52,187 nt of DNA from Aequitasia blattaphilus (GTDB lineage Bacteria; Bacillota; Clostridia; Lachnospirales; Lachnospiraceae). The notes beneath the pieces are model-generated. The model was given only the letters and a program-made list of their open reading frames with translations, had not been told where the DNA came from and searched no databases. Every line of letters begins with the position of its first letter. Position 1 is the stretch's first letter. Below are positions 8,634 to 17,043 of this stretch, one piece after another. The translations under genes and the position numbers were made by a program. The DNA is taken from contig NZ_JAMXOD010000019.1 of NCBI RefSeq assembly GCF_024721305.1, positions 1 to 52,187 of the forward strand, read 5' to 3'.

Positions 8634-10145
8634 ATGAGCGAAACAAAGAGATTAATGCCTTTTATAAATGGCGAATTTGTAGAATCAAAGACAGATAAAT
8701 ACACAGATGCGTTTAATCCAAGCACTGGCGAAGTGATTGCAAAAGTACCGTGTTGTACAGTGGATGAGGTTGAACTTGCAGTAAATAAAGCAAAAGAAGC
8801 GTTTGGACCCTGGTCATCCACTCCGGTTATTAAAAGAGTTCAGATTTTATATAAACTGAGAGATTTAATCGTAGAGCATATGGATGAATTAACAGAACTC
8901 TTGGCAAGAGAAAATGGGAAAACCTGGGCAGAAGCACAAGGTGACGTTTTAAAAGCGAAAGAAGGAACAGAGCAAGCAATCGCTGCACCTTCTTTAATGA
9001 TGGGGGACAGCATGCTGGATGCATCCAGAGGATACGATACCGTTCTTTATAACGAACCAGTTGGAGTATTTGCAGGAATTGTTCCTTATAACTTCCCGGC
9101 TATGATTCCAATGGGATGGATGGCGCCTATGTGTATTGCATGTGGAAACACAATTGTAATCAAAGCAGCAACTTTTGTACCTCAAAGTGCACTTCGCTTT
9201 GCAGAATTATACAAGGAAGCAGGCCTTCCAGATGGTGTGTTAAATGTTGTTACGTGTTCCAGAACAGAAGCAGAAATTTTCTTGAATCACCCAGATGTAA
9301 AAGGAATTTCCTTTGTAGGATCTACCTCTGTAGGAAAACACATCTATACAGTGGGAGCAAGCAATGGAAAAAGAGTACAGGCTCTTTGTGAAGCAAAGAA
9401 CCATGCACTTGTATTAGATGATGCACCAATTGAAAGAACGGCAGCAGGAATTATCAACTCAGCATTTGGCTGTGGCGGACAAAGATGTATGGCATTACCT
9501 GTCGTAGTTGTACAAGAAGGTATTGCAGATCAGTTAGTAGCGAAAATTAAAGAAATTGCGTCCAGAATTAAATTAGGACCAGCATATGAAAAAGACTCAG
9601 GACTTGGACCTGTAATCAATGCAGGACACAAGAAATTCGTGCAGGATTGGATTCAAAAAGGAATCGATGAAGGTGCAACAGTTGTTCTGGATGGAAGAGA
9701 TCCTGTAGTAGAGGGATACGAAAATGGATTCTACATTGGACCTACAATTTTAGATCATGTAACAGAAGATATGAGCGTAGGACAAAAAGAAGTATTTGGT
9801 CCAGTTCTTTGTATCAAGAGAGTAAAAAGCTTTGAAGAAGGATTGAAGATCATGAATGCAAATGAATTTGCAAACGGTTCCGTAATCTATACACAAAGCG
9901 GATACTATTCAAGAGAATTTGCAAGACACACAGACGGCGGAATGGTTGGTATCAACGTAGGAATTCCTGTTCCAGTTGGAATGTTCCCATTCTCAGGACA
10001 TAAAAACTCGTTCTTTGGTGATTTACACTGTCTTGGAAAAGACGGCTACCGCTTCTATACAGAGACGAAGGTTGTAACAAGCCACTGGTTTGATGAAGAA
10101 GAGGGTAAAAAAGAAGAAACATCCACATGGGATGGAACCATCTAA
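8634..10145 (+). CDS. iolA: methylmalonate-semialdehyde dehydrogenase (CoA-acylating)
   Basis: A 503-residue aldehyde dehydrogenase of the MmsA/IolA subfamily. It oxidises malonate semialdehyde to acetyl-CoA and CO2 with NAD+ and CoA (methylmalonate semialdehyde to propionyl-CoA in valine breakdown), the last step of myo-inositol catabolism. Catalytic Cys285 lies in FGCGGQRCMAL, the subfamily signature, and VGSTSVGKHIY marks the NAD-binding loop. The start has a GAGAGGAAG ribosome binding site. It is monocistronic, with its own promoter and terminator, beside iolR and the other iol genes, which supports the inositol role over valine breakdown. Confidence 0.93.
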   Translation: MSETKRLMPFINGEFVESKTDKYTDAFNPSTGEVIAKVPCCTVDEVELAVNKAKEAFGPWSSTPVIKRVQILYKLRDLIVEHMDELTELLARENGKTWAEAQGDVLKAKEGTEQAIAAPSLMMGDSMLDASRGYDTVLYNEPVGVFAGIVPYNFPAMIPMGWMAPMCIACGNTIVIKAATFVPQSALRFAELYKEAGLPDGVLNVVTCSRTEAEIFLNHPDVKGISFVGSTSVGKHIYTVGASNGKRVQALCEAKNHALVLDDAPIERTAAGIINSAFGCGGQRCMALPVVVVQEGIADQLVAKIKEIASRIKLGPAYEKDSGLGPVINAGHKKFVQDWIQKGIDEGATVVLDGRDPVVEGYENGFYIGPTILDHVTEDMSVGQKEVFGPVLCIKRVKSFEEGLKIMNANEFANGSVIYTQSGYYSREFARHTDGGMVGINVGIPVPVGMFPFSGHKNSFFGDLHCLGKDGYRFYTETKVVTSHWFDEEEGKKEETSTWDGTI

Positions 10146-10159
10146 GTAATTAAATATAC

Positions 10160-10189
10160 AAAAAATGCGCCCAGCCAGGCGCATTTTTT
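10160..10189. terminator. bidirectional terminator between iolA and iolR
   Basis: A perfect 12-base stem AAAAAATGCGCC / GGCGCATTTTTT with a 6-base loop; A and T runs on both sides serve both convergent genes. Confidence 0.88.
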
Positions 10190-10190
10190 G

Positions 10191-10958
10191 CTAATTAGTA
10201 GTATCTAATGTAATATTATGTTCTTTAAAGTAAGTTAAGTATTCTTCTGTTGGCACGTCGTCTGTAATGATGTGCTGAATGTCATCTAAGTTCGCAAAAG
10301 TCATTAAAGTAAATTTTCCAAACTTGGAATGATCTGCCAGAAGAAAATGCTCCTCTGTATTTTCCATAACTGCCTGTTTTACCAAATACTCTTCGGTGGT
10401 AGCATTTGTGAGCCCATTTTTAATGGAAACCCCGGTACTGCACATAAAGGCTTTGCTTATGTTGTATTTTTGGAGATAGTGTCCGGCATCATTTCCAACA
10501 TAGGAGAGCGTGTCCCGCTTTAGCTTTCCCGGTAAAGAAAAAATTTCTAGATTAGGATACTGGACGCCTTTTATAGCGACCTGAAGGCTGTTTGTTACAA
10601 CGATACAATGGCGGTCTCCAATATAATCAATTAGATTTTGGCTGGTAGTTCCGGTGTCAATATATATGATGTCATTGTCATTTACAAAGGATGCAGCAAG
10701 CTTGCAAATATTGTTTTTTTCCTTTTGAAATAACTCACTTCGTTTTGAAAAGGGTGTAAGAGTCATGAAATTCGAACTACTGCTTGTTGCTGTGACCCCT
10801 CCATAAACTTTTTTTACAGAGCCCCTCTTAGTAAGGGTGTTAACATCTCTTCGGATTGTGTTTAAAGAAACGTTGAATTGGTCACAAAGTTCCTCTAAAG
10901 AGACATTCTTTTTATTTATAATATAATCTTCAATTAAATCAATTCTCTCGGCTCTCAT
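10191..10958 (-). CDS. iolR: DeoR-family transcriptional repressor, probable inositol regulator
   Basis: A 255-residue DeoR-family regulator. The N-terminal helix-turn-helix reads SLEELCDQFNVSLNTIRRDVNTL, with the RRD signature and the following GxVxxxYGGV segment. The C-terminal DeoRC sensor domain has the IYIDTGTTSQNL phosphosugar-binding loop. In the B. subtilis model IolR is released from DNA by 2-deoxy-5-keto-gluconate 6-phosphate. Placed divergently from iolJ and convergently with iolA, it likely controls the locus and itself. GGAGG precedes the start. The name rests on context; the family is certain. Confidence 0.82.
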   Translation of the reverse strand: MRAERIDLIEDYIINKKNVSLEELCDQFNVSLNTIRRDVNTLTKRGSVKKVYGGVTATSSSSNFMTLTPFSKRSELFQKEKNNICKLAASFVNDNDIIYIDTGTTSQNLIDYIGDRHCIVVTNSLQVAIKGVQYPNLEIFSLPGKLKRDTLSYVGNDAGHYLQKYNISKAFMCSTGVSIKNGLTNATTEEYLVKQAVMENTEEHFLLADHSKFGKFTLMTFANLDDIQHIITDDVPTEEYLTYFKEHNITLDTTN

Positions 10959-10977
10959 GATTACCTCCTTTTGCTAC

Positions 10978-11020
10978 ATTATAATATAATATTGACAAGT
11001 TGGCAAGAAGATGATAATAT
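10978..11020. promoter_or_regulatory. overlapping divergent promoters of iolR and iolJ
   Basis: Forward promoter: TTGACA at 10992-10997, 17 bases, TAATAT at 11015-11020. Reverse promoter read on the minus strand: TTGCCA (11006-11001), 17 bases, TATAAT (10983-10978). The two occupy almost the same DNA, so RNA polymerase cannot use both at once and one bound repressor could close both. Confidence 0.75.
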
Positions 11021-11073
11021 AATCAAAATATACTCATGAAATAATCAATATATAACAAGAAAGAGGTACGAAG

Positions 11074-11919
11074 ATGGCGTTGGTTAAAATGAAGGATCTG
11101 CTTAAGAATGCAGAGAAAAAGAACATTGGAGTAGGAGCCTTTAGTGTAGGGAATATGGAGATGATTCTAGGTGCGGTCAAAGCGGCGGAAGAGGAAAACA
11201 CTCCGATTATTCTCCAGATTGCAGAAGTGCGTTTAAAACATTCTCCATTGTATCTGATGGGGCCTATGATGGTAATGGCAGCAAAAAAAGCAAATGTAGA
11301 CGTAGCGGTACATTTGGATCACGGACTTACGATTGGAACAGTACAGGAAGCATTGGGCTACGGATTTACCTCTGTTATGTTGGATGCTTCTCAAGAGAGC
11401 TTCGGAAAAAATATTGAAATGACGAAGGAAGTAGTTGCAATGGCTGGAAAGACAGGGGCAACCGTTGAGGCAGAGCTGGGCCTTGTTGGAGGCAGTGAGG
11501 ACGGCAGCAGCGACCACGGGATTTTGTGCACGGATCCAGAGGAGGCAAAGACTTTTTGCCAAGAGACAGGAATTGATGCCTTGGCAGTAGCCATTGGAAA
11601 TGCACATGGGAACTATCCTGTTGCACCTACCTTGGAATTTGGTGTGTTGGAAAAGATTAAAGAGAAAGTGAATATTCCTTTGGTTCTACATGGAGGAAGC
11701 GGCATAACAGACCGTGATTTTCAAAGAGGTATCTCTCTTGGTATTCGAAAAGTGAATATTGCGACAGCAAGCTTCAATTGCCTGACGGCAAAGGCAAAGG
11801 AATATATAGTAGGTCATGACAAGATTAATTATTTTGGTTTGAATGAAGCAATGGTGGCAGGTACTTATGAGAATGTAAAAAAACATATCAAAGTATTTAA
11901 TGAACCGTTTTTGGCATAA
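11074..11919 (+). CDS. iolJ: class II aldolase, probable 2-deoxy-5-keto-gluconate 6-phosphate aldolase
   Basis: A 281-residue class II (zinc) fructose-bisphosphate aldolase-family protein. Motifs: VHLDHG (zinc and catalytic region), VEAELG, AIGNAHGNYP and LHGGSGI. The expected inositol reaction splits 2-deoxy-5-keto-D-gluconate 6-phosphate into dihydroxyacetone phosphate and malonate semialdehyde, the substrate of IolA. It is close in size to fructose-bisphosphate and tagatose-bisphosphate aldolases, so the iolJ call depends on its position next to iolR, iolA and iolCDB. It is transcribed alone from the divergent promoter and ends at a strong terminator. Confidence 0.8.
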   Translation: MALVKMKDLLKNAEKKNIGVGAFSVGNMEMILGAVKAAEEENTPIILQIAEVRLKHSPLYLMGPMMVMAAKKANVDVAVHLDHGLTIGTVQEALGYGFTSVMLDASQESFGKNIEMTKEVVAMAGKTGATVEAELGLVGGSEDGSSDHGILCTDPEEAKTFCQETGIDALAVAIGNAHGNYPVAPTLEFGVLEKIKEKVNIPLVLHGGSGITDRDFQRGISLGIRKVNIATASFNCLTAKAKEYIVGHDKINYFGLNEAMVAGTYENVKKHIKVFNEPFLA

Positions 11920-11933
11920 TGTTCTCACAACCG

Positions 11934-11961
11934 AAAAGCACGCAAAGTCTTGCGTGCTTTT
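11934..11961. terminator. terminator of iolJ with an operator-like stem
   Basis: A perfect 12-base stem AAAAGCACGCAA / TTGCGTGCTTTT with a 4-base loop. The stem contains the AAAGCACGC word that recurs in the iolC promoter, and it ends 43 bases before the LacI-type gene, so it could double as an operator. Confidence 0.8.
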
Positions 11962-12004
11962 AAAGCGTATGATATGATTGTGTAGAAGACAAAGGAGAAA
12001 GATT

Positions 12005-13024
12005 ATGGCAGGAACAATAAAAGAAATCGCAGAGCTTGCGGGTGTATCCAGAGGTACAGTGGATCGGGCCTTAAATGACAGAGGTAGAATCAAGCCGGAG
12101 GTTGCGGAGCGGATTAAGAAAATTGCAGATGAGCTGGGTTATATTCCACGGAAAAAGAAACAAGCAGCTGGTTCCTCAAGTGCTAAACTTGGCGTTGTAA
12201 CACAACTGGCAAAAGCCTCTTTTATGGTCCAGGTGTATAAGGGAATTGAAGACGCACGAAAAGAACTAAATAACAGAGAAATTGAGATTTATTTAGAAGA
12301 GTGTGAAAGCGTAGATGAAGAAGAACAGCTAGGGGCAATTAGCAGGTTGGAAAATCGTGGCATTACTGGACTGGCCATTATGCCTGTAGAGAGTGATAAG
12401 ATTCGTGGTAAGCTCAATGAGTTGATTGATAAGGGGATAAAAGTCGTTACATTTAATTCCGATATAGTGGGAACAAAACGAAGCTGTTTTATCGGCTTGG
12501 ATAACCAAAAAAGTGGAAGAACGGCAGCAGGACTTATGGGGATGCTAACAGGCAAAGAAGGGAAAATTCTTGCCATAACCGGATATTTTGGAAACAGTGT
12601 AAATAGTATGCGGGTGGATGGGTTTATCCAGGAGATTAAGGAAAACTATCCAGACATGAATCTGATAGGTGTGCAAAGTAGTTTTGATGATGAAAAGGAA
12701 GTAGAAAGCATTATTATTTCAGCTCTTTCGACTTTTCCGGAGTTAAAGGGAATTGTGGTGTTTTCAGGTGGTCAGTCAGGTGTGACAAAAGCATTTTCTA
12801 AAATGAAGATGGAAAAAAGGCCCAATGTAATTGTCTATGACTTGACAAAAGAAAACATTGGAGCCTTAAAAAAGGATGTGACAGATTTTGTAATTGATCA
12901 AAATGGGTACACACAAGGGTACCGATCCTTGATGATTTTGGCCAATATGATTCAGGTCAGCCAAAAACCACTGAAAGAATTTTTGTACACAGATATCATT
13001 ATCAAAACAAAGTATAATGTATAA
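12005..13024 (+). CDS. LacI-family transcriptional regulator of the inositol locus
   Basis: A 339-residue LacI/GalR regulator: N-terminal helix-turn-helix TIKEIAELAGVSRGTVDRALN, hinge helix near residue 45-60, then a periplasmic-binding-protein-like sensor domain (Peripla_BP_4 type: FMVQVYKGIEDARKEL, GRTAAGLMG). TVDRALN in the recognition helix is a recognisable subclass. AAGGAGA sets this start rather than an upstream ATG in frame. Lying between iolJ and iolC, it probably senses inositol or a related polyol and binds the AAAGCAC sites before iolC; this is inference. Confidence 0.88.
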   Translation: MAGTIKEIAELAGVSRGTVDRALNDRGRIKPEVAERIKKIADELGYIPRKKKQAAGSSSAKLGVVTQLAKASFMVQVYKGIEDARKELNNREIEIYLEECESVDEEEQLGAISRLENRGITGLAIMPVESDKIRGKLNELIDKGIKVVTFNSDIVGTKRSCFIGLDNQKSGRTAAGLMGMLTGKEGKILAITGYFGNSVNSMRVDGFIQEIKENYPDMNLIGVQSSFDDEKEVESIIISALSTFPELKGIVVFSGGQSGVTKAFSKMKMEKRPNVIVYDLTKENIGALKKDVTDFVIDQNGYTQGYRSLMILANMIQVSQKPLKEFLYTDIIIKTKYNV

Positions 13025-13025
13025 T

Positions 13026-13886
13026 TTATTCGTAGAATTTCATTAATGCCTGGGTGCCAAGATCGCCCAGGCCATTTTTTTCTAATTCTTTATAATGAGC
13101 AAGGGTGCGGGACAGTATTTCTAAGGAGAGAGAGCTGTTTGTGGCTTCTTTTTCGGCCAGAGCCATATCCTTAATAAAGTGTTTGATAAAAAAACCGGGA
13201 GCGTAGTCTTTTATAAGCATTTTCGCGCCATTCGTATCCAACTGCATGCTGCCGGCAGCTCCGGTAGATACGGAATCAAATAGAGTTTGTAAATTTAGCC
13301 CCTTTGTTTTTCCATAGGCAAATGCCTCGCAGATACCGGAAATGGTACCAGCAATCATAATCTGATTCGCTAGTTTGGCATGTTGCCCACAGCCTGCTAA
13401 GCCTTGATAGTTGATGTTTTTCCCCATGGACTGAAAGAGCGGCATGGAAGCGTTAAAATCTTCCTCATCCCCACCGACCAAAATTGAAAGGGTGGCATCT
13501 TTTGCCCCAATATCTCCGCCGGTTACAGGAGCATCTAACACATGATACCCCTTTTCTTTTCCAATCCCATATAATTTTTCGGACAAAGTAGGGCTTGTTG
13601 TAGTCATATCAATGAGATATGCACCCTCTTTTCCAGAATCGAAAATCCCACCTTCAGTTAAGTAAACCTCTTCTACATCTTCTGGATATCCTACGATGGT
13701 AATCACGGCATCACATTCTTTTACACAGTCTCCGATGGATGGAAAGAAGAGGGCTCCTTCCTCGATGACATCTTTCACCTTTTCCTTTGTTCTGGCGTAA
13801 ATATGCAGTTCGTAACCCGCCTTCATTAAATTACGCACCATAGATTTTCCCATAATACCCACACCGATAAATCCTATTTTATTCAT
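13026..13886 (-). CDS. 3-hydroxyisobutyrate dehydrogenase-family NAD(P) oxidoreductase
   Basis: A 286-residue beta-hydroxyacid dehydrogenase: Rossmann motif IGFIGVGIMGKSM at the N-terminus, substrate-binding segment DAPVTGGDIGAKDATL, and catalytic lysine in AKLANQIM. Relatives act on 3-hydroxyisobutyrate, tartronate semialdehyde, 3-hydroxypropionate and similar acids. The start follows GGAGGAG; the open frame upstream to 14108 has no such support. Convergent with the LacI gene and divergent from iolCDB. In this setting it could reduce malonate semialdehyde to 3-hydroxypropionate as an NADH sink; that is a hypothesis. Confidence 0.85.
   Translation of the reverse strand: MNKIGFIGVGIMGKSMVRNLMKAGYELHIYARTKEKVKDVIEEGALFFPSIGDCVKECDAVITIVGYPEDVEEVYLTEGGIFDSGKEGAYLIDMTTTSPTLSEKLYGIGKEKGYHVLDAPVTGGDIGAKDATLSILVGGDEEDFNASMPLFQSMGKNINYQGLAGCGQHAKLANQIMIAGTISGICEAFAYGKTKGLNLQTLFDSVSTGAAGSMQLDTNGAKMLIKDYAPGFFIKHFIKDMALAEKEATNSSLSLEILSRTLAHYKELEKNGLGDLGTQALMKFYE
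13048..13081 (+). terminator. terminator of the LacI gene inside the convergent gene
   Basis: GCCTGGG / CCCAGGC with an 11-base loop followed by CATTTTTTT. It lies inside the last codons of the convergent dehydrogenase gene. Confidence 0.7.
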
Positions 13887-13964
13887 TGGTCTCCTCCTTG
13901 ATTTCATATTCTGTTCTAAGTTTATCACAAGATACCCAGAAATAAATCTTAATTTTATCGAAAA

Positions 13965-14026
13965 GTGCTTGCACGCTAGTTGAGTGCATGATATAATAAA
14001 GCACATATAAAAGCACGTTAAAGCAC
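13965..14026 (+). promoter_or_regulatory. iolCDB promoter with repeated AAAGCAC operator-like sites
   Basis: TTGCAC (13969-13974), 17-base spacer, TATAAT (13992-13997). AAAGCAC occurs in direct orientation at 13998-14004, 14010-14016 and 14020-14026, and as its inverse GTGCTT at 13965-13970 overlapping the -35, with a near copy GTGCAT at 13985-13990. The sites cover the promoter and initial transcribed region, as expected of repressor sites. The likely binders are the adjacent LacI-type protein or IolR. Confidence 0.72.
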
Positions 14027-14044
14027 GCGAAAAGGAGTAAAGGT

Positions 14045-15079
14045 ATGAATTATTTTGAAATGGACAAAAACAGGGAATTTGACTTAATACTATTGGGAAG
14101 AGTAGCAATTGATTTCAATCCTGCTTACAATGATCAGGTCAAAGAAGATTTCAAACCTCTTAAGGATGTACATATGTTTGAAAAGTATGTGGGAGGATCA
14201 CCGGCAAATATCGCAGTGGGTATTTCGAGACATGGAATGAAAGCGGGATTTATCGGAAAAGTATCGGATGATCAATTTGGGGATTACGTAACAGAATACT
14301 TTGATAAAGAAGGGATTGATACATCTCAAATTACAAGATGCGTAAATGGTGAAAAGCTTGGATTGACATTTACAGAAATGCTCTCTTCTAGTGAAAGCCA
14401 CATTTTAATGTACCGTAACTGCATTGCAGATTTACAATTAAGTGTAGATGATATTCAGGAAGACTATATCAAAAATTCAAAGGCTATTCTAATTTCAGGG
14501 ACTGCTCTTGCAGAGAGCCCATCCAGAGAAGCTGCGATTAAGGCAGTCATGCTGGCAAAGAAAAATAACACAAGAATTATTTTTGATATTGATTACAGAG
14601 AATATAACTGGAAAAATCCAGATGAGATATCTATTTACTATTCAATTATTGCAAAAGAAGCGGATATTATCATGGGATCAAGAGAAGAGTTTGATTTGAC
14701 AGAAAAATTAATCAAGCCAGGCATGAAGGATGAAGAAAGTGCTGCATACTGGCATGGTCATAATGCTACAATCGTTGTCATTAAGCATGGTATGAAAGGG
14801 TCTACTGCTTATACCTGTGATGGACAACAATTCTCAATCAAGCCATTTCCAGTGGATGCCAGAAAAGGCTTTGGAGGCGGAGACGGTTATGGCTCTGGAT
14901 TCATATATGGATTGTATCAGGGATGGGAATTAATCGACTGCCTGGAATTTGGTTCTGCTGAAGCGGCAATGATGGTAAAGAGCAATAGCTCTTCCGATAC
15001 TCTTCCTGGACCAGAGGAGGTACACGCATTTATAAAAGAGGAAAAAGAGTTGTACGGCGAAATGATCGCACGTGTATAG
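14045..15079 (+). CDS. iolC: 5-dehydro-2-deoxygluconokinase
   Basis: A 344-residue PfkB-family sugar kinase that phosphorylates 2-deoxy-5-keto-D-gluconate. Motif 1 is GGSPANIAVGISRHG near residue 50; the C-terminal anion-hole and catalytic motif is GGGDGYGSGF near 277, where many PfkB kinases have GAGDxF. AAAAGGAG precedes the start. It is first in iolCDB; the iolD start lies 13 bases beyond its stop codon. The gene set makes the substrate assignment secure. Confidence 0.92.
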   Translation: MNYFEMDKNREFDLILLGRVAIDFNPAYNDQVKEDFKPLKDVHMFEKYVGGSPANIAVGISRHGMKAGFIGKVSDDQFGDYVTEYFDKEGIDTSQITRCVNGEKLGLTFTEMLSSSESHILMYRNCIADLQLSVDDIQEDYIKNSKAILISGTALAESPSREAAIKAVMLAKKNNTRIIFDIDYREYNWKNPDEISIYYSIIAKEADIIMGSREEFDLTEKLIKPGMKDEESAAYWHGHNATIVVIKHGMKGSTAYTCDGQQFSIKPFPVDARKGFGGGDGYGSGFIYGLYQGWELIDCLEFGSAEAAMMVKSNSSSDTLPGPEEVHAFIKEEKELYGEMIARV

Positions 15080-15092
15080 AAGGAGATTTAGA

Positions 15093-17024
15093 ATGGAGAA
15101 GACAATCAGAATGACGACGGCTCAGGCCATTGTTAAGTTTTTAGATAATCAATACGTTTCTATGGATGGAGTGGAGACGAAATTCGTAGAAGGATTTTTC
15201 ACAATCTTTGGACACGGTATAGCTGTTGGACTTGGAGAAGCACTAGATTCTGACCCTGGACAGCTTCGTGTAATGCAGGGAAGAAATGAGCAGGGAATGT
15301 GTCATACAGCAATTGCATTTGCAAAACAGAACAATCGGAAAAAGATTATTCCTTGTGCATCATCTGTTGGACCAGGTGCAGCAAATATGGTAACCGCCTG
15401 CGCAACGGCTACGGTAAATAACATTCCGTTATTAGTATTTCCAGCAGATACTTTTGCCTCCAGACAACCAGATCCAGTGCTGCAGCAATTAGAGCAAAGC
15501 AATAGTCTTGCGACAACAACGAATGATGCTTTTAAACCAGTATGTAAATATTGGGATCGTATTACCAGACCAGAGATGATCATGACTGCGTTGATTAATG
15601 CAATGAGAGTGCTGACAGACTCCAGTGAAACAGGAGCGTGTGCAATCGGCTTATGCCAAGATGTAGAAGGGGAATCCTTTGATTATCCAGAATACTTCTT
15701 TCAAAAACGAGTTCATAGAATCACCAGACCTGTAGCAGTGGAAGAAGAGCTTAAGGATGTAGTGGAAGCAATTAAAGAAGCAAAGAAACCAATCGTTATT
15801 GTAGGCGGTGGTGTGCGTTATTCAGAAGCAGGAGAAACAGTAGAAAAATTTTGTGAAGAATTCAAGATACCCTTTGGCGAGAGCCAAGGTGGAAAGAGTG
15901 CTTGTATTTCCAGCCATCCTTACTGCTTAGGCGGTATCGGAGTTACCGGAACCTACGCTTCAAATATCATTGCGAAAGAGGCAGATTTAATTATCGCAAT
16001 TGGAAGCCGCTTAAGTGACTTTACTACAAGCTCAAAACATCTTTTCCAGAATGAAGATGTAAAATTTGTAACCATCAACTGCAGCCGATTCCATGCATAT
16101 AAGATGGATGGGATAAAAGCAGTAGGTGATGCGAAAGCCACGGTTGAAGCATTAAGTGAGAAATTAAGAGAAGCAGGTTACACATCTTCTTATACAACGG
16201 AGATTAAAGAGGCAAAAGCAAAATGGGATGAGGAAATGGAGCGTCTTGGAGCAATTGCATATACTGGAGATGATTTCGAGCCTATTATTCAGGCAAGAGA
16301 CCCAAGAACAATCCCAGAATTTGTAAAGCTGACAAAGGGTAAAATTACCCAGACAGCGGCTCTGGCTGCAATCCGCAGAGGAATTGATGCAGATGCAACG
16401 ATTATAACAGCCGGAGGCTCGCTTCCAAGCTGTATGCAGAGGATGTGGACGACAGATAAAAGAGGCGGATACCATGCGGAATACGGATATTCTTGTATGG
16501 GGTATGAAGTACCGGCAACCTTAGGCGTGAAGTTTGCAGAGCCAGAGAACGAGGTTTACTGTGTGGTAGGAGATTCCAGTTTCCAAATGCTTCACAGTGA
16601 GATTATGACCATTATGCAGGAGAAGCAGAAGGTCAATATCCTTGTATTTGATAACTGTGGATTTGGCTGTATCAATAACCTGGAAATGAATCACGGAATC
16701 GGTAGTATCGCAACAGAATTCCGCTATACAGATGGGAAAAAACCAGCGGGAGACTTAATCCCAGTTGATTATGCAAAGATTGCAGAGGGCTATGGATTAA
16801 AAGCTTATACGTGTAAAACAATAGAAGAGCTTGAAATTGCCTTAGCAGACGCAAAGAAACAAGACATTGCGTGCCTGTTTGATCTGAAAGTTATTCCAAA
16901 GACAATGACCGATGGATATGAGTCCTGGTGGAATGTAGGTATTGCCACCACATCCACAAAGGAAAGTGTGGTAAAAGCTTGTGAAGGAGTTATGGAAGGA
17001 AGAGAAGAAGCAAGAAAGTATTAA
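15093..17024 (+). CDS. iolD: 3D-(3,5/4)-trihydroxycyclohexane-1,2-dione acylhydrolase (ThDP-dependent)
   Basis: A 643-residue thiamine-diphosphate enzyme of the acetolactate synthase fold that opens the inositol-derived ring to 5-deoxy-glucuronate. The N-terminal pyrimidine-binding domain has the Glu region QGRNEQGMCHTA; the C-terminal ThDP/Mg motif is GDSSFQM followed by FDNCGFGCINN. AAGGAG upstream sets the Met used here; the frame is open a few codons earlier within the iolC stop. Length is normal for IolD. Confidence 0.93.
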   Translation: MEKTIRMTTAQAIVKFLDNQYVSMDGVETKFVEGFFTIFGHGIAVGLGEALDSDPGQLRVMQGRNEQGMCHTAIAFAKQNNRKKIIPCASSVGPGAANMVTACATATVNNIPLLVFPADTFASRQPDPVLQQLEQSNSLATTTNDAFKPVCKYWDRITRPEMIMTALINAMRVLTDSSETGACAIGLCQDVEGESFDYPEYFFQKRVHRITRPVAVEEELKDVVEAIKEAKKPIVIVGGGVRYSEAGETVEKFCEEFKIPFGESQGGKSACISSHPYCLGGIGVTGTYASNIIAKEADLIIAIGSRLSDFTTSSKHLFQNEDVKFVTINCSRFHAYKMDGIKAVGDAKATVEALSEKLREAGYTSSYTTEIKEAKAKWDEEMERLGAIAYTGDDFEPIIQARDPRTIPEFVKLTKGKITQTAALAAIRRGIDADATIITAGGSLPSCMQRMWTTDKRGGYHAEYGYSCMGYEVPATLGVKFAEPENEVYCVVGDSSFQMLHSEIMTIMQEKQKVNILVFDNCGFGCINNLEMNHGIGSIATEFRYTDGKKPAGDLIPVDYAKIAEGYGLKAYTCKTIEELEIALADAKKQDIACLFDLKVIPKTMTDGYESWWNVGIATTSTKESVVKACEGVMEGREEARKY

Positions 17025-17043
17025 TTGGCAAAGGAGATTCACG

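Noticed and set aside
13887-14108. N-terminal extension of the dehydrogenase through the iolC promoter
   Set aside because: The Rossmann motif begins at the downstream Met, which has a GGAGGAG site; the extension would cover the iolC promoter.
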